A stretch of DNA of 64,000 nucleotides from Acholoe squamosa (taxonomy: Eukaryota; Annelida; Polychaeta; Phyllodocida; Polynoidae), in the NCBI GenBank assembly GCA_949317995.1, contig OX439044.1, positions 52,036,166-52,100,165 of the forward strand. Reading direction: 5' to 3'. Both the position numbers and the translations under genes were made by a program. The notes under the pieces are model-generated. The model ran no database searches. It saw only the letters and a list, made by a program, of their open reading frames with translations, and was not told the DNA's origin. Shown here piece by piece: positions 24,001 through 34,057 of the stretch. The number at the start of each line of letters is the position of its first letter. Positions within the stretch are counted from its first letter, which is position 1.

Positions 24001-27000
24001 GTTGAGTATCTCTTTCTGCTTGTTGTGTGGTTGTTAAGTGTGGTGTTGACAGGGTAAAGCTTATCCTGTCACACCCACACAACATGCAGTCTACGGCAGG
24101 CCTACAGGAGGGATGTTGGTTGGTGATGGTGGGAGGAGGGAGTGCTGACAGAATGAGGGATTAGACACAGATCGTTTATCACCTGAGGGACCTTACTACA
24201 TTGTGGATGGGGACTAATGTAACATAATCATCCCTACAAAAACAATAGAAAAATAAGAATTATGAAATAGTAGAGAAGGTTATAACTAAAAGGGGCTAAA
24301 CTGTTGTAGAGTAAGATAAATCAATGTAGGAAATGAATTGGGGTATGTGGTATAATGAATTGTAACATGAAATCTTGCATGAGATTCTATGTTACCAGAA
24401 GGCAAAGGAGAAGTATGAGGAGTAGACGACATTTGTGGTTATTAGATGAAGTTCTTTTTTTTTTTTTCATTTTTTTCATGGACATGAAATATTTTATAAG
24501 TGGATTGGAAATACTTGTGATACTGCATAGTTTTCCTACCCAGCATGATGTACATGGGTTTCACTAAAGATTAAGTGTGAAGTGCATTACAGGAGCATAA
24601 TCCAAGGAATTATACCAATTATGATTCTCAATCTGGATCGGTAAGAATATTGGATTGATACAAAAACTATCAAAAGGGGTAAAATTAAAATTATGGTAGG
24701 CTTTTCATTTCACAAACCTTCCTCATCCCCTCCCAACGACGACTTGACTCCATTGAGAAACTGTATAACTTATGAACCCTTTTTCCTAAGATGCTAGTTG
24801 TCAAACTGCAAAATGCTGTGGTACAACCCAGATGGAGGGAAGTCCTGGTGCTGTCTCGATCTTCATTAGTATTGAATGAAATATTCAAGAAGAGACTTTG
24901 GAATGACAAGGCTGTTGAAATGCACTTTAGATATTGTGTAATAATTCCTTGAATACCTTTCACTATTATATGTAACCAGCCCATCCCACACTACCTTCTG
25001 CATCCTCTGCACAAACCCTCCAGTGCCAATAGCAGCTGGTGGTATGAATACCTGTCACCTGTTCTACACACGCCTTACAACCCTGTGGGTGGTCAGACAG
25101 ACCCGTTAGTGTTATCCGCCCTGGAGGAGGCACAATAACCCTCTGTTCTGGCCCTTGCCCCACCTGGCGGCCACAGAGGCGGTAATTGATGTATTATAAT
25201 GGTACAGAGGCCGTCACTCACCTGTGCGCGCCTGTGGTGTAGCCTCTAGGCAGGGGTATAGTCGTATAGCCGTGTTGGGAGCTGTACACCCCTTATATGT
25301 AGAGGTGTGACAGGGTGGGCCTTGTTCAGCAGCTCTCTATATGGTGTGTGCTGCTAGCCAGGGACAGCTCTAGATCTATCTACCACCACATGGTCCACAG
25401 TTAGCATCTCGTGTGGGGGCAGAGCCAGGCTTGGACCAGACCCTGGGACCCCCATCCTTCTCTGCGTAAAATCTCCGCTGATCTTTTTCCTATATTATCA
25501 TGATTAGGTGGCAATACCGTTCGTGCAGTTAGATTCACTTCCTATCCTTTCCAAAAGCCTAGCATTATACAACTATCAATTATAAGCATTTTAAAATTAT
25601 TGTTGCACCTGGGTCTATATTGCCTATTTTCTTTTCCTTTGCCAATTGCCTGTTCATTCTATGATCCCCTTGTATTTAAAAGCATGCTTTTCCTGCTGAT
25701 GTCCAGCAACACGCAGTCTCTAGTACTTAAAATATTTGGAGTGAAAGTTAACTCTTGATATTGACTTCAAAATTACCCTCCACTCATCAAAACCGACATC
25801 AATGTCAAATATCCTCCCCATAACACTATTCAAATGAAGAGCATATTTTTTTACCATTCACCCATTATGGGCCCTCAACACCCTCCAAAATGGACCTTAT
25901 TTGAACGACCCATTATGTGCGGTCATGCTGATATGATACACATAATCTAGATGTGTACACATATCTTAAATAATGAACAAAAATGTGTTTATCTGAATTA
26001 TGTCTGCTAGGAGTCCTTAACTTAATGATACAGAAGGGTTGCCTTCCAGGACATGTCATGTATAAGGTTAAGGGAGACTTGTGTTGACCTGGTGCCTGGA
26101 AAGTTCCAGTTGCTCGTTGTTAGAGATGACGTGTGCAGGGTACCTTACACCATACTCTTCTCTTGAATGCTGATGCGTAGTTAAACCAAAGCAAACTATC
26201 ACGTCTCACCTTTTTGTCGATTAGAGATTCCAGGCTTTTCTCCCATTGTTTTGAGCAAGGATTCCAGGACGGAGGTATAATGAACACAACTTGACAGCAT
26301 CTGTAGAGACACTACATCTAATCTAACACACACGTATAGACCACCATTTACGCTGACCCGATCCTTCTCACTGTTCTCCACCTGGGTTTGGCAGAGGTTA
26401 CAGGAGGTCAATCATGTAGTGGTCAAACTTGCCAACACCATGCTGTCCCTATTGACACATTGTCAAACGGTGATTAAGGAGTGGTCATTTTGTATCTATA
26501 AAGGGGAGGGTGGACTTTTGCCACTCAAGGGAGTGGACATTACCTATCATGAGGGAGAGCGGTTGTGGTGGGTTTTCGCAAAGATGCGCAAATATGTTTT
26601 ACTTCCCCACTCGACATCGGTCAAAATGTTTTGCAACCCCGTGCCAGAGGCATGGAGAATTTTCGGTACCCCTCTTCACATGCAGCTTTCCAGATGAATT
26701 GAAATTAGCCAAAATAATACCTCTGCCTAATTCTGGCAACTTGAAAAATGTGTCTAACTGGCACCCAGTGAGCCGACTAAATTTACTATGGTAGAGGTCG
26801 GCGAAAACGTACTTGGAAACACCGGGTTTCGAACCCGGGACCTCTCAACTTGCAAGCGAGCGCTCTACCACTGAGCTACATCCCCAGACCTGACGTTCTC
26901 TACCTTCCACCTACATCTGGATCGGTATCACACAAGGGGGCAGTGTTCACTGGCTGACCAGCCCCTGGGGGCTGGTGCAACCAGGGAACGGGGACAGATA

Positions 27001-29669
27001 GCATACCGCCATGGACTCACAGCCAGAGCTGGCCCCTACACTCCTCCCCACCAGCTTCAGCCAACCCTACTCCTCCAACCCAACTTCCAGCAGGTGACTA
27101 GTTTACCCCTAGCAGGTTGAAGCGTTAACTGTGTCATACCGGCCCAGCCACCGAGTTCAGAAGCCCCCCCTTACATGGGCAGAGCCACTCGGTGTTTCCA
27201 CCAATGTAGAGGTCGGCGAAAACGTACTTGAAAACACCGGGTTCGAACCCGGGACCTCTCAACTTGCAAGCGAGCGCTCTACCACTGAGCTACATCCCCA
27301 GACCTGACGTTCTCTACCTTCCACCTACATCTGGATCAGTATGACACAAGGGGGCAGTGTTCACTGCCTGACCAGCCCCTGGGGGCTGGTGCAACCAGGG
27401 AACGGGGACAGATAGCATACCGCCATGGACTCACAGCCAGAGCTGGCCCCTACACTATCTAAATTGGTGGAGAGAGCTGTCCATCAACAACTGATTTGCT
27501 ATCTGCTTGAGGGTGAGCTTATCTCTAATTTTTAGTTTGGGTTTCTCCCCGGCAGAGGGACTGCAGATGCCATATATCAATTGATTCATACGGTGAGAAA
27601 TAGGGGTGGCTGCAGTGTCATGGCCTTCCTCGACCTGAGGAAGGCTTTTGACACTGTAGACCACTCCCTTTTGCTTAGAGAACTATCCAGAATAAATGTT
27701 AGTCCAGATTCCGTAAGTTGGTTTGACTCATATCTCAGTAGACGCCCTCAGTGTTGTAAGGCCAATGGTACTGTATCTCCAATGAGGCCGATCATGTGTG
27801 GAGTCCCATAATGGTCAGTACTAGGGCCGTTGTTGTTTTTGATATATATATAAATTCAGTTTGTGGAGAAATTCTAAATTGTAAGTACCTGCTATACACA
27901 GATGATTTAGTAATTTACACTGATGGGAATGACCCTGATTATATGACTAGATGCCTACAGGAGGATCTAAACAGAGTCACTGTGTGGTGTATTATGTATT
28001 AACTCACTGTAAATACGGATAAAACCAAAATATTATGGTGTAGTGGTTCTAACTACTGTGAGAAAATTAATATTGTAATGCTATATGGTTCTCTCATCGG
28101 AAATGTGGATGAATTCTGCTATCTTGGTGTCATTGTTGACTGTGACTTAAGTTTCAATTCCTATTTTAAGAAATTAAAGTCCACTGTATTGTCCAAACTT
28201 TACCAGTTGAGACAGGTTAGGAAGGTGTTGGATGAAAAGCTGTCTATACAAATCAATAAGCAAATGATATTGCCTTACTATGATTATAGCAGCTTGGTCG
28301 TAGGGGGCATGACAAAAATGTAGACACATGCAAACATGGCAAAATAATTGCCTCCGCTGTTGTCTTAAGGTGAGGCGTCCACAAGACATGAGCAGAGAAA
28401 GACTACATAATAAAACAAAATGTAATGTATTAAAGGTACGATGTGCCAGTTCCTTTTATCAAAAATGTTCAAGTTGTCAAAGAATGAACAAAATATTGAT
28501 GTACCTGCACATGTACTGCGAAGTAATGCTAATGTAAAGTTAATTTGTGACAGGGCCAGTGGTGCATTATATGAGAAAAATGGGACCAGCTTGATGCGGC
28601 CTGTCAGCGACTTGAAGAAATTAAGATATATAATGATGAATTGCTGAGACAGAAAGTAGTCTACAAGGATTGGTTGTATGGTGCTAGTAGTGCATGTAGG
28701 CCTGGGAATCTTGATATAATGTCCTAATATTATTGATTCTGCGACTGAAAAGACTTATTGATAAGTTGTGTATTGCAAATTGTTGTTATCATCGTCTGGT
28801 ATTATTACTAGGATATTGACGCCTCGTCCTCCTTGCTATATACTGCTATCAATTTGATATAGATAGCCTCACTTTGTATCATTGTGTTTCATTGTGTTCA
28901 GCTTCGTTCATTAGTCATCACAAAAAACTTATTACCTGTATATGATTGTTGTGGCAATAAAAACTTTTCAAACTCAACTCCTCTTCGATCTTTGGTAGCT
29001 GGCGGGCTTTTTTTTTTTACTGAAAAGAGGGTAATGCCCTCCTTTTATGCCCTCCTTTGATAAATAATGACCATTCCTTAAATCAACCAAACCCATTGTT
29101 AGGGAAGGGTGGGGGGGGGCTTGCCTATATATTTTGTATAGTTCAGAAATTCCTCTCTCGTTTTCTGCCCAAAATATCGACAAATTCTACAGCAGTCTTC
29201 CTACAGAAAGATTAGCGCTATCAGTGCTAGAGTTTGAGTAGTTTGTGAGGGCCTAGGGCCTACACATCTTTGAGAACTGACTTTAATCAGGGCAGATTCT
29301 TTTCTTTTTTTTTTAGCAAAATGAATCCCCACTATGATTAATTACACCTGAATATGTCGGTCGAAAAGCCATTAGACCTACACCCAATTCCAATATTTTT
29401 GTCTGCTTCATCCTTGGCTCTTTTTTTTCCAGCTATAACTGTTTATCTCACGTCATTGTTGGCATCACTAGGCAAGTATGGATGTTGGGACTGACCCCGA
29501 AAGTCACCATACTCAGTGTTAAGGTCAGGTGAGAGATGATGCGCACAGGGCGCTTGGTGTGACGGCAAATAGACCCGGATCTGGAAACAACAATGACGGA
29601 ACGTCCAAAAGAGCCTCCTCAACGCAGCTGTAGAGGGCACCACTGGGTCCAGGGGACAATAAATCTCTG
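18080..29669 (-). CDS. Candidate host gene, six phase-consistent exons, product unknown
   Basis: I infer exons, in transcript order, at 29452-29669, 26210-26381, 24718-24860, 20388-20429, 19121-19163 and 18080-18121. Each starts after an AG and ends before a GT. Strong sites include the pyrimidine-rich acceptor before 19163 (ending TTATTCTCAG), the donor GTGAGAC after 26210 and GTAAGT after 20388. Intron phases join without a stop: 1-0, 0-1, 1-0, 0-0, 0-1, 1-1. The peptides look protein-like, for example CPLDPVVPSTAALRRLFW, VSVNGGLYVCVRLDVVSLQM, TSLHLGCTTAFCSLTTSI and VRRVYLGHVSVSPQ. I do not recognise the family. The 3' end of the gene is not found. A LINE (26690-28977) lies in the intron between the first two exons. 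Open frames of this length also occur by chance here, so this remains a candidate. Confidence 0.4.
22704..23060. mobile_element. Short TIR element, GGCCAAAA-ended, 357 bp
   Basis: The left end GGCCAAAATAAAAAAAGC..GTTTCCGGT and the right end are imperfect inverted repeats of about 30 bp (right end complement: GGCCAAAAAAAGGTTTATTT then CCGGT). GGTCGGT motifs are repeated next to both ends. There is no coding frame. The ends resemble those of the larger pair at 57342-59277, so they may belong to one family. Confidence 0.55.
23787..23990. repeat. Imperfect tandem repeat, four copies
   Basis: Four copies of a unit of about 45-65 bp share GTAC(t)TTTCTATGCCATAC. The later copies also share ACATAAAAGAG-like tails. 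The units differ by small indels. Confidence 0.7.
24018..24086. repeat. Imperfect hairpin
   Basis: TTGTTGTGTGG and GTGTGGTGTTGACAGG on the left are answered by CCTGTCACACCCACAC and CACAACA on the right, around a short AAGCTT-containing loop. No transposon boundary or known RNA family is evident. Confidence 0.4.
24861..26209. other. No supported gene; GC-richer segment
   Basis: Between two candidate exons, 25000-25460 is noticeably GC-richer than its surroundings. On the minus strand it has an open stretch with PPPGRITLTGLSDHPQGC flanked by AG and GT. Its reading phase does not fit the neighbouring candidate exons, so I do not annotate it as coding. Confidence 0.3.
26560..26690 (+). repeat. 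Fragment of the AGGGAGTG element family
   Basis: The words TTTTCGCAAAGATGCGCAAA and GTGCCAGAGGCATGGAGAAT match the interior of the large copy near 36975-37070 (TTTTCGCGCAGATGCGCAGA, CGCCAGAGGCACAGAGAAT). An upstream GGAGTGGTCATTTTGTAT may be its end. It abuts the 5'-truncated LINE. Confidence 0.45.
26815..26885 (-). tRNA. tRNA-like sequence, copy 1 (Cys-GCA-like or Ala-derived)
   Basis: The 71-nt minus-strand sequence starts GGGGATGTAGCTCAGTGGTA. It has D-stem GCTC/GAGC, a weak anticodon stem around TTGCAAG, T-stem CCGGG/CCCGG with loop TTCGAAA, and acceptor 3' side TGTTTCC, which pairs with the 5' end largely through G:U wobbles. A and B box promoter words are intact. The anticodon would be GCA (Cys), but the body also resembles tRNA-Ala. 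The weak stems and its place inside a repeat suggest a tRNA-derived mobile sequence rather than a working gene. Confidence 0.5.
27230..27299 (-). tRNA. tRNA-like sequence, copy 2
   Basis: This block is nearly identical to the one at 26815-26885, but its T-loop is one base shorter (TTCGAA) and there is a base change in the acceptor 3' side (GTTTTC). It is probably a pseudo-tRNA, part of the second unit of the duplicated insert. Confidence 0.45.
29065..29090 (-). repeat. Solo end of the AGGGAGTG element family
   Basis: TTGATAAATAATGACCATTC then CTTA is the reverse complement of the end at 36933-36957. The GGGG-rich stretch beside it also fits the family. No partner end is found nearby. Confidence 0.45.
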
Positions 29670-30715
29670 CTGTGTCCATGAATATGACAAAGAAGAAAGT
29701 GGTCTGTTAATTTTGCTTATAAATTTTGTGGAACAAAATACATAATGTACATAACGCTAATATTATTAAATGTAGGTCCATGAGTAAGCTTACCTAAGCA
29801 TTGTAAGCTAAATATTGGAGTTATGCCCAGTGCTTCTACTTCCATAAAGCCCATAGTCCATGTCGCCCGATAGAACCATACAAATCATATACATGTATAA
29901 AATTTGGTGGTGGAGGCCTAGTGGACTATGGATGTAAAATTGCATAGAGCGCACGAAATGAGATGTGCATTCTAATATTATATGTTAAAAGGGTTCAATA
30001 TAATTAAAACTCAGAGGTGAATTTCCACTGTGTTGTACACATTTCAAAACATCTATTTTTTTTTTTATGAAACAGTGACGAAACTGGAGGTGAGCCAAGT
30101 CAAGTGACCCAGGATGGAAGTATCCAGAAGCAGACTCATACATTATAGTTCTGAGTCGTCCTTTTTCAATCAAAGGGAACATGTGGCATAGTGCATGTAC
30201 CTGTACATAGTACATACGTCTCTGTGTATAAAACCGGGCATGAAGAAACCCAGGGCGATCCTACAAAGAAAGGGGTGCCCCCTTTGCTTTGCATTTTAGC
30301 GAAAGAGGAAATATAGTGCTTGAATGTTCCTAAGAAACGAGAGACTTTTTTCAACCATGTCTTGCTTATACAGATAATATCAGTATAATGCATACGCAGA
30401 AATACCTCCATATTCACGTATGCCATATATTTCAATAGTTAAAACATATTATTAGGAAGATTGTGTTACTCATGAACACTATGTACTTCTTTTGAATCCT
30501 TGGCTATATTTAGATAATATAGCTATCATTTCGAAGATTTCTGCAATGTCTGACTTATTTCACAACCTCAGATAAGGCTCAGTCAGGCATATTTGAGAGA
30601 ACCTTTAATTATTCTTCTGTTTTAGGTAGAGATGTTCAATATGCCATTAGTTGGCATGAGAAATAACAAAGGTATGTGGCCATTCAGGGTGCTTCAAATG
30701 GGTGTGTAATAGGGT

Positions 30716-30970
30716 GAAGGTACCCTGAATCGGACAGGATGCCTAAAGTCTGACACCTTTGGAATTGAATTCCATTAATTAGAATATTAACATGTTAACA
30801 ATATAAGCTAAACATGAAAACTTTTATATCATTTTCTCTACTGAATGCAGCATACCAAATATAGTCTCTCCACAGCTTGCTTTGAAAGTATACAAACTTG
30901 GGGTGTTTTTGTTATATTCTGATGGTGCAAAATGGGAAGTGAATAGGTTAATTGATGTGATTGGTGATAC
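30716..30970 (+). repeat. Dispersed repeat, copy 1
   Basis: Sequence words in order (GCCTAAAGTCTGACA, TACTGAATGCAGCATA, AGTCTCTCCACA, TTGGGGTGTTTTTG, TATTCTGATGGTG) match the reverse complement of 59433-59685. No coding frame and no clear ends are seen. A related CTAAAGTCGGACA word lies at about 31084. Confidence 0.55.
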
Positions 30971-31701
30971 CGCTATGCCTATAAACATTTGTGTCAGTAA
31001 CAACCAGTAGATTTACAATTTTACAAGTAAACTGACTCATATCACATTGTATGAGTTATGTTAATATTGACCGTCCAATCCCACCTAAAGTCGGACATCT
31101 GTTAAGCCCCAATTGGCCATTTGGACACTATATTATGTTATGGGGTTAACTGTTCTTATAATGAATATTTTGCTACAGAGATTATCCTGTATTCTATAAT
31201 AATATACCCTCAACCATAGACACCTATCCTCCAGTACCCCTCTCCAAGCACTGCATTAGTCCTTTGAAAGTCATGTTCAGTTCAGCCAAAAAGAATGCTG
31301 TGCTACTGTTGTATAAAAATGAACATCTTAGTATACCTTGGATGGGTATTATTTGCTTGAATCCCATGGGGGTGGGGGCTCCATGGTTAAACTTCTGGCC
31401 TGTTGTATATATCCTACTTCAGACATATTTGATATTTCATGATATTCTGTTGTATCTATGACATAAATACCGGTAAGCTCTGTGAAAAATCACCCCTTCG
31501 TTCTGCATCTGTCTATAGCAAGCATTGGAACAGGATTAACAGGACATAGCCCAAGCCCATACGCATCGCATTCCAGTTATGCCTGACATACCTGAAACAC
31601 ATTCCTTACATCTCCCCCACCCCCACTCCCTTTCCTCACCCACCCAGCCCTCCTCAGGTGGGTACCAATATGTCCTGGTATGGTGACTTATGAGGCTTCA
31701 C

Positions 31702-31759
31702 CTTGGGGCGGAGTAGAATCCATTTGGGACGCTACATTAAACTGGGCTTGTATACCATC
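31702..31759 (-). CDS. Possible upstream exon of the candidate minus-strand gene
   Basis: This 58-nt segment follows TTGTATAG and precedes GTGAAG. It encodes DGIQAQFNVASQMDSTPPQ in phase 0-1, which joins the exon at 29452-29669 in frame. A competing exon reading (31766-31881, with SDFCVEVADLCVVTEELVRE) uses the overlapping bases as its donor and would also join the next exon in phase. At most one of these is right, and both could be chance. Confidence 0.22.
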
Positions 31760-32090
31760 CTATACAAGCTGGCTGTAAGTCATAGTAAATAGTAGCACAC
31801 TTCTCCCTCACTAACTCCTCTGTCACAACACATAGATCAGCTACCTCCACACAAAAGTCACTGCAATGATCTAATGCACTAGGAATGACATGGTGAAGGG
31901 ATGGCGATTAGTCACTTGGTTGGTCTGTTCCCAACCACACAATGGCAAGCTTACATGTTATTTTCAGTGGGAGAAGTCCCCCACAGAAAAGGATGATATT
32001 CTCTGGAAAATGCTTTGGGTAATTAGTTGCCTGCAGGCTCTATCCTACTTGACCATGTGACTTGACACCAACAAGGGAGCCACCACCCAC

Positions 32091-32151
32091 CTCCTTTAGT
32101 GTCCTCGGCAGGGGCTCAGGATGGTATTTCTCAAACAGTGACAAGTGCAAT
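32091..32151 (-). CDS. Possible upstream exon of the candidate minus-strand gene
   Basis: This 61-nt segment follows ACTGCAG and precedes GTGGGT. It encodes LHLSLFEKYHPEPLPRTLKE in phase 2-0, compatible with the possible exon at 31702-31759. The acceptor has a weak pyrimidine tract. It is listed because composition and phase fit, not because the product is recognised. Confidence 0.2.
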
Positions 32152-32563
32152 CTGCAGTACGATTTAAGGGGTCAATATAGAAGCTGGTCATTCGTACAGG
32201 GATAGGCATTTGTATTCCTTACTATAGCTTACAATGCAGGCTGTCAGTACAAAGTGCATCAAACAATGCCATAATAGGTCTGACATCTGCAATGTTTTTT
32301 TTTTTGTTATTTTTTTTGGACTTGCTCATTGCATTAATGAACTGCTATGTTTATTTAAATAATGCTATAGAGCAGACCAAGTTTTATTGATTTTTCAAAG
32401 GAAAGTGACAAATGAAACAGTACAATAACTTCATAGATCTTGACACATGTCAATATGAACACAATCAGGAGATGGAAAAATAGGGACTGGCAATATTCAC
32501 TCAATAGGTTATTAACATAGAAAGTACAGACAAACAAACTAAAAGCAAAAAGAGATAGAAAGT

Positions 32564-33203
32564 ACACTGATAATAAAACCTATAGTCAGTAGTGACTATA
32601 CCCATGTATTCTGAGCCCCATAGCCAGATGACTATATACCTTAGTCACATATTAGTCAGAAAGATAGTCATTCTGACTAGATGTAGAGCTCACAGATTGA
32701 TGATGTCACAGGTTTCTGTGCACAAAAAATGTCATCCAGAAAAAGCACATATACAACTGGTTGCCTGACCTAAGAGGAGACAATTATAATCAGGCCAAAT
32801 CATCATCTTAACCTGTCCATCCATGGAAACTCAATATGTCCGGCCATTAATGGATAGGTAAGTCATCTATTTGTTGTGAAATTTGTGGCCATTGCATTAT
32901 AACAATAGTTATTTTGAGTTCAAACTGTTCATCAATAGGAAGGCATATGGCTTGCAGGTATAGTCAGTACTGACTGTACATATTAGTCATATTTACTAAT
33001 TAAATGTTGCTTAGCAACAAAATGATAGTCATCTGACTAAGGACTATTTCAATAGATTTAAGGCATGACTATGTGTTGACTATATGACTAACTTAAGTTA
33101 GTCACAGGTTACTATAGAGGGATAGCCAAAAATCGCACTATCATTTGACTATCTTAAGTTAGTCACTACTGACTAAGATATTAGGCTCTATTTTTATCAG
33201 TGT
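32564..33203. mobile_element. TIR element rich in TAGTCA motifs, 640 bp
   Basis: The left end ACACTGATAATAAAACCTAT and the right-end complement ACACTGATAAAAATAGAGCC are inverted repeats. They continue into a shared TAGTCAGTAGTGACTA palindrome on each side. The interior carries many TAGTCA/TGACTA words. No transposase is present. Confidence 0.65.
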
Positions 33204-34057
33204 AAATAATATGTAATATAGAGATTTGTGTCTCTACACGTTATTTCAGTACATCATGATTACAGCTAGATACACCTTGCTTTGAGTTCAAATAAGTGAT
33301 AACTAGAGTAGGTGGTATATGCTGTTATATGCATATGGGAACATCAACAATATCAATATGGATGTAAACATGAAAAAGGATATGAATGTGAGTATGAATA
33401 TGAATATGAAGCAGCGCGGTTTCTACACCTGCTTCTTATTGTCAATTATAACCCAATTTCAGGTTCAACCTTATATTTTCTATCCTCATCACACCCTCCT
33501 TGAATTTTACTTTTGTCGTAGCTTTCTGAATCTCCTCAGGTAGAGCATTCCAGAGAGCCATCCCTCTGTACCATGGCAATCTTTTATAGTGTCTAGTAAT
33601 AACCCTAGGTAGTTCAAAAACAATCTTCTTTTGAGACCTTGTATTATAAGATCGTGGTCTATTTAACACAGTCTTTGATTTCTTATACATTAAGCATAAT
33701 AATAGCATGTCAAATCTTTTCTCTAACACTGGGACCTTACAAAATGTCATGCAACTCCTTCACACTATACCGTCTAATATTGCATTTCAGACAAACTCTA
33801 AGAGCTCTATTTTGCAGTCGTTGTAATGCGGCAAGACCATCCTCATTACAACTGGTACTTATAAATAAACAATATTCTATAATTGGTCTGAATGTACAAC
33901 AGTATATCTTTACACTTTGCTCTTGTGTTAAAAACTTTCTTAACTTAGCAAACCTAAATAGTTTATTGCATACATTTCTTTTAATAATTTTAATCTGTTT
34001 ATCAAAACAAAGTTTACTGTCAATATGTACACCTAGATATGAAAAGAAGGTGACAGT

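Larger units (their letters stand above)
18122..24717. other. Mostly intron-like or intergenic DNA of the candidate minus-strand gene
   Basis: Outside the small candidate exons I see no coding signal. The span holds a TIR element (22704-23060), a (TTTG)n tract at 21663-21691, tandem repeats (23787-23990) and a hairpin (24018-24086). Confidence 0.4.
26790..27453 (-). mobile_element. tRNA-bearing repeat inserted into the LINE, duplicated internally
   Basis: The insert splits the LINE RT region and is flanked by ACTAT on both sides (26785-26789 and 27454-27458), a 5-bp target duplication. It contains two copies of one unit of about 250 bp (26791-27042 and 27206-27453), separated by about 163 bp. 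Each unit has a tRNA-like block on the minus strand plus a GC-rich tail. Because the tRNA block is near the 3' side of the unit and the duplication is short, it does not look like a standard tRNA-headed SINE. Confidence 0.6.
26690..28977 (+). mobile_element. 5'-truncated, decayed CR1-like LINE carrying a tRNA-bearing insert
   Basis: Reverse-transcriptase motifs run in order on the plus strand: FPDELKLAKIIPLPNSGNLK, FLDLRKAFDTVDHSLLL, a GVP block, then YTDDLVIY and a thumb segment (VDEFCYLGVIVDCDLSF). The 3' end reads GCAATAAAAACTTTTCAAAC. Endonuclease sequence is absent, so the copy is 5'-truncated. The frame is broken by stops, including TAG at the residue before FGFLPGRG and TAA directly after GVP, and by a small insertion in a TA run after LLFLIYI. 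The motif spacing puts it in the CR1/Jockey group. It lies in an intron of the candidate minus-strand gene. Confidence 0.8.
29670..32563. other. No firmly supported gene
   Basis: This span contains one dispersed repeat (30716-30970), two low-confidence exon candidates (31702-31759, 32091-32151) and, at 32375-32400, a minus-strand AATAAAACTT word that may be a LINE 3' end. Nothing else is recognisable. Confidence 0.4.

Noticed and set aside
24966-25163. Minus-strand open stretch with PPPGRITLTGLSDHPQ, AG/GT-bounded
   Set aside because: Its phase does not join the neighbouring candidate exons and its donor is uncertain; kept only as a note.
26815-26885. Functional nuclear tRNA gene
   Set aside because: The acceptor stem is mostly wobble pairs, the anticodon stem has a mismatch, and it sits in a duplicated mobile insert within a LINE.
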